Assembly: GCA_033964015.1 (NCBI GenBank)
Contig: CM066916.1
Location: forward strand, 10,208,501-10,272,500
Source of the DNA: Scolanthus callimorphus
Taxonomy: Eukaryota; Cnidaria; Anthozoa; Actiniaria; Edwardsiidae
Direction of reading: 5' to 3'
Length of the DNA: 64,000 nt
The notes beneath the pieces are model-generated. The model worked only from the letters and a program-made list of their open reading frames with translations, was not told where the DNA came from and ran no database searches. A program made the position numbers and the translations under genes. Of the stretch, positions 35,401 through 47,400 are shown piece after piece (position 1 is the stretch's first letter; every line of letters begins with the position of its first letter).

Positions 35401-38400
35401 TTTGATGCAATACTTGTTTGATTTGAACAAGTCATTGCTTGTGGTTTTCATGCAGAACCCATATAAGTGCTATAATATGCTTGCTTTAATTACATCGCAA
35501 GGGCCAGACGAGGTTAACAAAGCCGTGTCGGCTGTTAAGGAAAAATAAATCACAACATTGAACGGTCTCTTTCCCTGTAAAAAAAGTAACTCTTTACCTT
35601 ATGATTTGTATTCCAGTCGAAACTGTCCGAGTACCCACCCCTCCCGAGATCCACATCGTCGCCGAGTCCCCGCACGACCACAGGCCTCCCGATACGCTCA
35701 TCGAGCCCATAGTATCGCCTTCCGGTTCACCAACTAGTTCTCCAAGGATCAGGACACCGTCGCCCGTAAGGCCACTGGCCAGTGGTGCTCCTGCTAGCGA
35801 TGAGAGGGACAGAGCCGGAAGTGTTGATCGTGAAGTTCAGAATATTCTCAAGACGTCGCTAGGGTCTGTGGAGCTACTGGTAGAGATGGATGGCAAGCCT
35901 GAAACAGAAACTAACGGGGAGGCAGGTAAGGCAGGCACAAGTGAAGAGGAAATACAATTTCCTAATTCACAGCAATGTAGTTATTTGTGTGTTGATTACA
36001 TCTACCCGTCCACACTCTCGACAAAAACATGTTCTGTCGGCACGTGAAACTTCAAAGTTTTGACAACGAAACTTGAATGTTTTGACGGACAACTTGAACG
36101 TTTTCATGACAATACTCAAGTCCGCAATTTCTTTTCAATAATAATCATTGAAAAAGCTAATATTCTGGTATAGCTTCATAGTTTTTCTGATCAACAAGAA
36201 ATAAAGCAACTAATCTTTTTACGTTTTCCACTCACGAGCGACTCTAGCTTCACGCATGGGCGGTCACACTTTGAAGTTCAACTGTCAAAACTGACTGATC
36301 TGAAATGGGCACAACATTACGCCTAAATGAAGAGGTCTATTAAGTCAGAAATCATACGCGTGATTTCAAGTTTATGTTATGGGGATTATAAAAATCCCTT
36401 CAAGGATATTTCTCTTTTCAACTTCTCCTTTTGGACTAGTTAGAACACCCGTGATTTTACATCGCCCTCTCACGACGCCTACTTTAACGCTTCAATGCTG
36501 AAGTTTAAAGGTATTCTTTGAGACCTGTTATTGGGTTTATAAAAATCCATTCAAGGATATTTCTCATTTCCACCTTTTGGACTAATTAGAACACCCGTGA
36601 TTTTACATCGCCGTCTCACGACGCTTACTCTAACGCTCCAATGCTGAAGTTTGAAGGCATTGTTTGAAACCTGTTACGGAGTTTATTGAATCATTTCAAA
36701 TTCTCCTTTTAAGTTAGAGCAGCCGTGATTTTACAACGCTCTCTCTCGGCGCTTTTTCTAACGCTTCAGTGCAGAAGTTTGAAGGCATTGTTTGAGACCT
36801 GTTATGGAGTTTATCAAATCATTTCAAATTCTCGTTTACGCCTAATAAGAGCACCCGTGATTTTACAGCGCTCTCTCTTGGCGCTTTCTCTAACGCTTCA
36901 GTGCAGAAGTTCGAAGGTTTTCTTTGAGACCTGTGATGGGATTTCTCACATTTCTACTTCTTCCTTTGGACTAATTAGAGCACTCGTGATTTTGCATCAC
37001 TCTCTCATCACGGGGCGACACTTTCTCTGACGCTATTAACATTCTATTGATATTCACTTAACTTTGTTGCCTAACGTACGCTGAAAAGATATCAAATGCC
37101 CTAGCGGATTACTAAGCAGCGTAAAAAGGCTGCCAGTGGCGTTAATTTGTTTCTGTAATGCTAAGAGGTACACAGGAAATTTGAATAGCTTCAGGCTTTT
37201 TTAGTGTTGATCCCTTAGAATAAAAGACGTTCCTTTATGTTCTTTGGTCGATATCGTATTTATGAAAGATGTTAGAATTTTAGATCATTAACCTGACAAC
37301 AGAAACTGTAATTGTCAATCATTTAGATTGCAAAGCAGCCTATACTTTTGGCTTTTAGCCTCTAAGGCATTACTTTTATTCGCCTCACGTTCAATGTTTG
37401 TTTTCTTTTTCTTTCCACAAAAGTTAATGTGATTAGATGCCTGATCTCGAGGATAACATTCTTTGGGGCCATGAAAAATGTTTGAATATAATATCAACAT
37501 GAATCCAGTCAAAACAATTTATATTTTGATATTGGCCAGTATTTAGGATTTTACCTAAAGGTAAGTAGATACTCTGCCAGACTCAATGTTTGCTCCTTTC
37601 CTCAAGGCAGCCAACCTCGATTTCTTTGTACATGGGAGACATCTTATTCTCGCCATTTTCCCTTTATTATTTACTGTGTAAAGTCGAAAAATCACAGAAG
37701 TGGCAGTTATACAAGGACGAGGTCTTGTAGCATCAGACGCATTAACAGTAGGTTTGATGTATTATAGTCAATACCGTTGTTTCGAACTGTGTGGGAATTT
37801 TCAACGTTGAAACGTTGATTTTGCGTTTTCTGTTCCGCCAGTTAAACCATATGAGCCAATCAGGTTCTTGCTTTTTTTTCGCCTAGTGTAGTCAACTGGT
37901 TTTTCGTCGCGACAGAAAGCCAGTCAACTGCACTGGGCGAAACAAGGCAAGGACTTGATTGGCTTAGGCCGTATGACTGGCGGAACAAACAAAAAAAACA
38001 AAATCCCAAAGCGACGTTTTGGAAATATGCAGCGCGAAACGACGTTAGCTGTAGCCTACGTCGTATCCGCCCCCACCGAAACGTTAGCTGCAAAACAACA
38101 ACACATTTATTGGAAATGACTTTGTAAACGACGCATAACCGACTCTAGTAGAGACTTACTAGGATTCTCTCATGAATCTTGTATTCTAATTGGCTCTATT
38201 GTTTAAAATCTAAATACTTACTATCTATAAATTCTCAAGGTAAGGTTTACATCAGTTTATTTCTACCTAACCCCCTTTTTGAAATGTGGACATTTATTCA
38301 TGGCTAGGCGCCCTTGTACTTTGCCTTCCTATGGGTCTGGTTTGGGAAAATTAAATTCATGGGTTTGATATTTTAATAAACGTAAATATCTGGGGCAGAT

Positions 38401-41400
38401 GGCTGACATACGCATTTGAGAGTGTTGCTTTGTCGTGTGCGGGGTGGTGACGATTACTTGATAAACGGTTCAGACATCACAAATCGTTAGAAACGTCAGC
38501 CGGTAGAAACAGATTTGCCCGCCGACATATAAATATTTACGAAAACAGTTTTTAAAATCATTGTTCTACCAAACTAAATTGAAAGTAAGAAGCTTTCTTC
38601 ACCAAATTAGCCGATGGAAATGGGTGATTTTTCGCCCTGTTTGGTTTTCTGGACAATTAAATGGCGACCATGTTGTTGTACGCATAGTTCTACTGCATAC
38701 TCTATTTACTAGGGTCGATCAAGACGCGCTCAAATCTATACACACGCCGAAAGGAACTACCGAAGAACAAACTACCCAACCCCAAAGCCACGATGCAACA
38801 CTCACTTGAAATCGCGTTCAGAGCCTTTCTCCCCAAGGGTGCACCGGAGTATGTGATATTATTATGGTATTCTTCGATCTTCGGCCGAAATAGAATAAAA
38901 GTGGACATGAATAGTTGAGGGAGAGAAAAAGTTATTGTGTGTGCACGCTCATATAAGCCGCACGATTTGTGAAGAATCCCATGTATGGTATTTGCAGTCT
39001 AATTCCAGCTTGTATTGTATGGTGGTGTGGTTTTTAAGGCTGGGGCCAAACATGTTCATGTGTCCATTCGATATTTGTAAATATTTGTTCAATGTTAGTT
39101 CAAGAGCTTGCTTTGACTACCCGAGAAAACTCTGCAAATGTTTTCAATGCATGTTCAGCGATGTTTAACGTTGTTCGGTGTATGTTTAACGTTGTCTAAA
39201 TGATGTTTCTTCTTGTTAAATGTTGAATGATGTGTGTTCGTGTTAAACATTGTGTTGAATAATGTTCAGTGAAGTTGAAGCGTTCAACATCCGTGAAAAA
39301 GATACGTAAAAACCAAGGTTTACGTCCTGTAAAATGGTTTAATCTTCACAAGTGCAATCCTTTAGCCATCAAAATGGTTGAGCATCTACTGAGCATCGAG
39401 GAAAATATCGCGCTGAGAAAAACAAAAGAAATATCGAATGGACATGTTGAAGTCATGATACAGCTCTCGTAAGATCTAAGCCTATTGGATTGATACCCTC
39501 GGTGCAAAACAATAGAGGGTGATAAAATAGAACGAGGACACAATGGGGTGCTTTGTTCTGCCTATCCAATCACACAAGATCTTCCGAGAAGCTGCATCAC
39601 TCTTGCATGCTGAACTGGTTTGGTCGCAGTTGACACATGTTTGTATGCGTAGGACGTATCTCGGCGCTGCTTCATGCTGTATTCGATAGTAATCCATCAC
39701 CGTCCATCCTGACCCCACCATCATCATCACCAAGTCTTTGTAAGCATGCTTTGTTTGTTCTTTTTATCACTTCACATTGATGGCCGTTAATTTTGCTGTG
39801 TTTCTTTAAAGTCAAACCGTCTGAGGTCTACGACAAACGTCGAACTTCAGTCGCACTTCTTCTGTCGAACCTTTCCTTTTTCAAAGGATGCCGCTTCATT
39901 AGACTTTATAATAGAAAACTTTCTATTCTTTGGGATTGGAACGGCGCGACTCTGGCACGACGTTGGCCGTAGGCCTAAGCCAATCAGGTTCTTGCTCTTT
40001 CTCGCCTCGTGCAGTCAACTGACTGCACTAGGCGAAACAGGGCAACGACCTGATTGGCTTAGATTGTCTGAAGCGCGCTGTTTTTTTTTTTATCATTTCA
40101 CATTGATGGCCATTCGTTATCATGTGTTGTGTTTAACAGACGTCAAAGAATGGAAGTTATAATTGTTCTACATGTCACTACTTACATGATGCGCATATAG
40201 GGAACAATAGGATATAGCAAAATAGTTGGTGTGTTTTAAGGCATTATTTTTTCCCAACTCTAAATCTAGTGATAATGATATGCAAAATTCCCGCGAAATC
40301 CCATAGCACTTCATTTGTTTTGCACTATAACGCAAAGCGTTTTTGTTCGATTTTGATACCGAAAGTATATATAAATAATATAATAATAAGAATAAATCGA
40401 TCTGCCACCGAGCTCCGCCATCTTACATGAAGGGGGTTGTATTTCGTTCTCTAAGGGTTAATTTGAGCGATCTTAATGGTAAATGCAGCAAGATGACTAG
40501 CTATGGACGATATTTCTTTTTTCTTATTTCAGTTACCAAAGAAAACGAGCACGCGGGGATGAATGGTGTTCATAGCGACGGCGATTCAGCCGGATACAGT
40601 AGCGAAGATGAAGCACGATACCCACCTCAGATGGTTTTGACACCTATACCGGTTTCCCCCGTTCCTCCGGAGGAGAACAACAATGCAACTGACGAGAACA
40701 GTGCAAGGCCACCAATATTACCGAGATTTAGCTTCGAGGTAAAATCTCTATTTCTTCTCAGTCAATCTCGTCTTAGCGCCTCTATCTGGAACATCTATAC
40801 ATTGACATTATCTCATCCGTCACTTCAGATTTCAAAATGGCAGACGGAAATATAAGCCAATGAGAATCGGACCTGGACGCGAAGGGGGCGTGGAATGGTT
40901 CTCTCTGTTTTTTAAAGTAATTTTTTAAAGTAATTGCCTGCGCACACCACACTACATTACACATACAATGCAAATACCATGAGCAGCCATTTCAGCACAA
41001 CACAGAGGTTCATACAGAAAAACATATACATACAAAACCTAAAAATCCTAATGAAAATCCTAGTGAAAGTGAAAGTTTCTTCGTGTCTAGTAGATCTATA
41101 GGTAAGTATAGATCTACGGATAGATCTATCTATACATTACCAGCAATGCGAGACTTTTCGCGCCTGCGATTATTAGGTCAGCCCTCGCACTGAGCATGCT
41201 CATAAGTGCCATCCAATATGGCGAAAAGAGGGGGGAGGGGTGGTAGCATGTAAATAAAGCTGTATTTCAGAGATGTTTGAGGGCAGATATATATTTTTGC
41301 ATTATATTATTTACCACAACGCTGCAGTTTAACTTTGCATTTAAAGAAAACAGGCATTCAAGATGCGAATGATAGTGTGCGAGGCTCAGCGAGGGTAAAA

Positions 41401-44400
41401 TGATGGCTGACTAGGTCGAGTGAGACAACTATAAGGGGACTTATTCGGTAAACTATCGTAAATCATACATCAAGAACCTACCCAGGGAAGGCCTGGTTAT
41501 CAGTGAAAAACATGGCGATCAAAGAGGGAGATTGTACGGCCGTAGCAGTTATTTTGAGCTAGAAAACGACTTCAAGCCGATGTCTTCTTCTTCAAATCTC
41601 GCATGGATTATTAGCAAAAAGTGTGCTGTGTTGAAAGAAAATTGGCGGAGTTTTGGGGGCGTTCTAAAGGCCGATTTATAGCTCATTTTGATGTGCAACA
41701 ACAGGGCTCAATTTTGAGAGGTCGGCACTTGGGACTCGAGTACGGACAGTACCGTGACTTTATCAGCATGCGAAGGAAAATGGCCTACGGACGGATTTTA
41801 CTGTAAAACATAAGGGACAGACAGCCGTTAGGACAGCGTTCGCTAAAGTAAATTTGGCGCTTTGTAAGTAAAGTTTGAAGCTCTTTAACATGTATCGAAA
41901 TGTTCTATAGTGTTCAATCTTTTGATCTAGAGGTCGGCAAGTGTCCACGAATTACAGTACTCTTTTTATTTCAGATTTTAAACTTTTCTCCATACAATCC
42001 CTATAAGACCGGCGGCCATTTTAAAGGGCCTGCAAGGCCTGCATAATTAGCGCGGCGGCCATTTTGTCTCAGATTGCTGGTAATGGAAATCCATGCATGG
42101 AGGTTTCTAAACAACTGTCAATGCCAACTGTGCATTTCAGTCAGTCTTCGTCATCAGGGATTGAGAAGAGTGAAGGATCATTAATCCCAGGTTATATTCC
42201 TGTGACGATCACGTGTTTCTGCTTTGGTACCAAGCCCAACCTCATCGCCTTCTTATCCTGCTCATCCTCTTCCTTTCACGCTTACCTTCACTCTCTTTCG
42301 TCCTCTTCTTCTCGTCCTTGTTCCCCTCCTCTCTCATCTTCTCTCTGTCACCTAACCGCCTCCTTATCCTGCTCATCCTCATCCTTTAATGCTTACCTTC
42401 ACTCTCTTTCGTCCTCTTCTTCTCGTCCTTGTTCCCCTCCTCTCGTCACCTTTTCTCTGTCACCTTACCGCCTCCTTACCCTGCTCACCCTCAACCTCTT
42501 TCTTTCACGCATACCTTCACTCTCGTTCGTCCTCTTCTTCTCCTCCTTCTTCCACTCCTCTCTTCATCTTCTCTCTGTCACCTAACCGCCTCCTTATCCT
42601 GCTCATCCTCATCCTCATCCTTTAATGCTTACCTTCACTCTCTTTCGTCCTCTTCTTCTCGTCCTTGTTCCCCTCCTCTCGTCACCTTCTCTCTGTCACC
42701 TTACTGCCTCCTTACCCTGCTCATCCTCAACCTCTTTCTTTCACGCTTACCTTCACTCTCGTTCGTCCTCTCTTCTCCTTCTTCCACTCCTCTCTTCAAC
42801 TTCTTTCTTTAACCCCCATCCCTCTTCTGCTATCATTCTCCTTCTTCTTCTCTCTGTCTCTCTCGAGTCTCCTCCTCATTTTCCGTCATCCTTCTTCACT
42901 CCCCTTCTTTAAATCTCCATCTCTTTGTCTTCTTTCTCCTCCTTTTCCCCTCCCCTCTCTCCTCCTCTTCTTCCTCCGTCTCCACCTTTCTCATCTTCCT
43001 CTGGCTCCTCCTCCATCCAGCTCTGTTTTCTCCTCTCATCTTTACCGCCTTCCTTCTCCTTCATCACTGTCATCCATCTCATCTTTCTTTGCTTCTATAC
43101 GCCTTTCTCATCTGCATCTGGCTCCTCGTTCCTGTCCGTGTCTTCCTTGCACTCCTCCTCCATCAAGATCTATTTTGCTATTGTTGTTGATATGGACAAA
43201 AAATCCCATGTTATTTGGAACCGTTTCACTTGAGCGTCATTCACTGCTTTTTCTGTTGCTTCTCTATATTCATTCTGCCTTATTGCTTCAAGTCCTATGT
43301 AAGTGGAAATATTTTAAAGTGTGTGTTGATATGACAACGTTGATGCCACTCATCGTAATGCATCAACAACAAACAACAACAATGAGAACCCTTATTGTAC
43401 CTTTAAGACAAACACGTAAAACGTTCTTTACAGGGAAATACACAAGCTCCTTTTCTCAAACCTCCTTCAACCGCATCAACCCTAGCACCGCTAAAACCCC
43501 GAACGGTTCCCGAACATCTTCGTCTCGACCTCGGCTACAAATCCTCTCCTACGAAGCAATACGAGGCAAAGTCGAATTCGCCATTGTCAGCAGAAACAGG
43601 TCTCGGGCCTCTCAAGGTTGTCAAAGCGAAGCAGCACAGTCCTCCCGCGAAACAGCATTCCCCCGTGTCGTCTGTACCACAGGCTGTGACGTCACCCACT
43701 CAAACTCCCCTTAGCAGTGGGTATCCGAGTAGTCGAGAAGGCTCAAGCTCCGAAAAGGACCGCGGTTTCACGCGAGAGTCGTCCGACTTTAGCAAGTTAT
43801 GGGCGAAGAAAGGGAAAAAACCTGACCCTCTTAAACCTAAAGTATCTTCTGGGTAAGTGGAAATAAACAGAAGTGATACAGCTTCTCGGAAGATCTTATG
43901 TGATTGGATAGGCAGAACAACACATCCCATTTTTTCCGCGTTCTATTGTATGATCCTCTATTGTTTTGCACTGAGGGTATCAATACAATATGCTTAGATC
44001 TTACGAGAGCTGTAGCACTCGAAATATAAAGGCATCAAAATACTGTCCATTGTGTTGTGCGTTTTCTCATGTTTCATAATAAGAAGCAAATTCAATAGAG
44101 CGACCAATAGAGCAGTTTTTAAGTGGCTGTTGTTACCAATAATTTGCTGTAATTTACCTTACATGTTATTAACTAATTTAGATTTCATAGAATAATTACT
44201 CATTGTTCGCGTCATCTATTACATCCACCTCATTTACGAAATGCCAATAGAACTCTTTACCTTGGGCGTAATATTGTCCCATTTCAGATCACGAGGCATT
44301 CCCATGAGTATTCTTTCTTTGTTTTTTCTGCTACGCACCGAAGAATATATGAATATGTAAGCACCCAAACCTAGAAAGATTATTCAAATGAATGCCAGGT

Positions 44401-47400
44401 GATCTGAAATGGGACAACATTACGCCCAAGGTAAAAGGTCATTGTTGGACCGCGTAGTATGGATTTGGATTTGGAGTGTCACTTTTCCATCCGTGAACTA
44501 ACGTTCCGGAAAATTATACTAACGAAGCACCGAACTGGAATGAACAGAAAAGAACCAAAACTCTCCTCTGTCGCCGCGTTACAACTATGAAATAAAACTC
44601 TATTACTATGATGGCTAGCGCCATGTGAAGCTCCAAAACAAGTAACGAATTCGCCAACATTAACAACTGAACTGACATCTTAACAAATAATGAACAAAAC
44701 TCAAACTCACATTAACTATTGTCGACAAGGCTATGGGGTTACAAGCGCATATTTCTTGGGTGTGCATGTGTATGGTTATGTGTTCGCACGTAGATTTCCA
44801 TGTAATAAAGCATGATCATGCTCTGGAACTAGACCATCTGATGTTCCCAATTTGTACTCGCGCATGCTTCCATGCCAGTGACCGCATGTCACTTGGTTCG
44901 CATGCGTCACATCTGACAGCTTTGCTCATTACAGACTAAGAGTCATGAATCGTTCATTGTCGATTCCCGAGGAGAGCCGAACATCAACAACGACTTTCCG
45001 AGGCGCAAGCGGATACTCGGAGAAGCAAGAAAAACTGGAATACAGACAATTGTGAGCCTCTCAGCAAGTTTTATATGCTAATAACTAATAATAACTAATA
45101 AACACGGATCATAATCTTGCACGACATATGATTACACAGTCATACGTACTAGTAACATGTGGTAGGTGTCGCGATATTACACCCAAAAATCAATAAGGAA
45201 TATCGCGGTAATCTGCCGCGTGCTCTTTTGTTCGCACTTGTTGTCATTCTGCAAAATGTTTTGATATGTTGTTTGTTTGTACACGTATTTCAAAAAGACT
45301 ACCATGTAGAGCAATGCGACTTTTGATCACGGACGACATCTATTGTAATTATAGTATACTGCTAAATTTAAGCGCAGTTACATTGGTCACGTAACATCGA
45401 TAGTTCTCGCTTTGCTGGCAGCTATGAACCGCAAAGAGAGACTCGGGATTTTACGACCTGCTTTTTCAGAGTGAAGGTTTGAAAATCCCTTCATCATTGG
45501 GCGCGTATTGTTCTTAAAGAGCCCGTGTCAGCCACTCCTTTGTTATTGTTTTCGTTCGATATCAAAAGAAGAATTACGTCTAGAAATCTCTTAATAAACA
45601 TCTAAAAACAAAGTTTCAGATTTGATTTACCATTGCTCTATATTCTCTAAATCAGCCGATGGAAATGGATGCTTTCTCCGACTTGGTATGTTGCTAGGCT
45701 GACAAAATGGCGGCTGAAACTGGCACTGGCTCATTAATATCGCATGCCCTGCAAAAACGACTCCCGGTGTAACAATAGGGCGAGCCCCTTTTGCCATTCT
45801 ACCTCGTTTATAAATACAAGATGGCGTTGCTTATGGCTAGCTTCTACGTCGTCTTCCTATTCCTTTCAGTGACTCAGATTCCGAGTGGTCAAGGAAACAG
45901 AAAGACAAACAAAGTCCTGCCTCAAGTGGGCAAATACTCCCTGTTATCTCAAAAGACAAGACAAATAACCGAGTAACGCAAGTACAGGGCTCGTTACGAG
46001 ACCAAATAGGTGAGAGTGAGTTATACTCCCTGTTATCTCAAAAGACAAGACAAATAACCGAGTAACGCAAGTACAGGGCTCGTTACGAGAACAAATAGGT
46101 GACAGTGAGTTATACTCCATGTTATCTCAAAAGACAAGACAAATAACCAGTAACGCAAGTATAGGGCTCGTTACGAGACCAAATAGGTGAGAGAGAGTTA
46201 TACTCCCTGTTATCTCAAAAGACAAGACAAATAACCGAGTAACGCAAGTACAGGGCTCGTTACGAGACCAAATAGGTGAGAGAGAGTTATACTCCCTGTT
46301 ATCTCAAAAGACAAGACAAATAACCGAGTAACGCAAGTACAGGGCTCGTTACGAGACCAAATAGGTGAGAGAGAGTTATACTCCCTGTTATCTCAAAAGA
46401 CAAGACATATAACCGAGTAACGCAAGTACAGGGCTCGTTACGAGACCAAATAGGTGAGAGTGAGTTAATAATAATGATAATGATAACGATAACGATAACG
46501 ATAACGATAACCATAACGATAACGATAACGATAACGATAACGATAACGATAACGATAATGATAATAATAATTTATTATTTATATAGCGCACTTTCCAAAT
46601 TGCCCAAGTGCGCTTTACATCATAAAAAATTTAGTTGCTTGGTGGATATTATTACCAGAAAAAGTGTCTTAGTTCTTGGTTACTCAAGATGGTTCACTCG
46701 GCAAGGTTTTTTTTTAACGATAGCAAACGAATGTTTTTTATGCATAGGCATATTTCAAATTACCCAAGTTGTTAGAATTTTTAGAAATTTTTGATATATA
46801 TAATGTTTTATTATTAAGAATATTTAAAACAGATTATACTAATGTTATATATAAATTGCACACTTTTTTCTCCTTTGTTATGGGCACACTTAATTTGGAG
46901 ACTCGCTCTGTTGTGTGTACCTCACCAAATTACTCAAGTTCTTTTTATTTTAATATCGTTTTAATCAATTTATTGATGTTTAATGGTGGAAAATATTAAA
47001 TAAAACGAATTAGGGAAGAGGTCAAAACAACGGTACTCGTAAAGTATCCAGGGATGGTGAATTAGGTGGTGGGTACCGACTACCTACCCCCATAAGTATC
47101 CAGTGGTTATTTTCTCGAAACACAAATAAGAGCTACCCAATTTTATTGCAGAAATGTGTTGTTCTCTTCTTGTAGTGCACAACGGTAGGGTTTTCACCAC
47201 GATTCATCAATTATTTCACGAGATATCGGCAGTTGAAAATCCGATTTTTAGGTAAATTGAGAGAGGTGGTAGGTCTCGGGTACCCAACCACCCTAAACTG
47301 GATACTTATAAAGTACCGTTGTTTTTACCTCTTTCCTTATACTAAACATGCACGAGGATTTAAATTTTGAAATAATTACAATTATTATGGCCCATTGTAT

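Noticed and set aside
42064..43714. Large Ser/Leu/Pro-rich open frames
   Set aside because: A by-product of the polypyrimidine tract; the true exon 11 at 43434-43852 is read in another frame.
45791..45976. Small secreted protein starting MALLMASFYVVFLFLSVT
   Set aside because: The hydrophobic stretch is the pyrimidine tract of the exon 13 acceptor read as codons; the downstream sequence fits exon 13 in another frame with agreeing phases.
46467..46570. Telomere-like repeat
   Set aside because: GATAAC is not a telomeric unit and the array is short and interstitial; an ordinary microsatellite.
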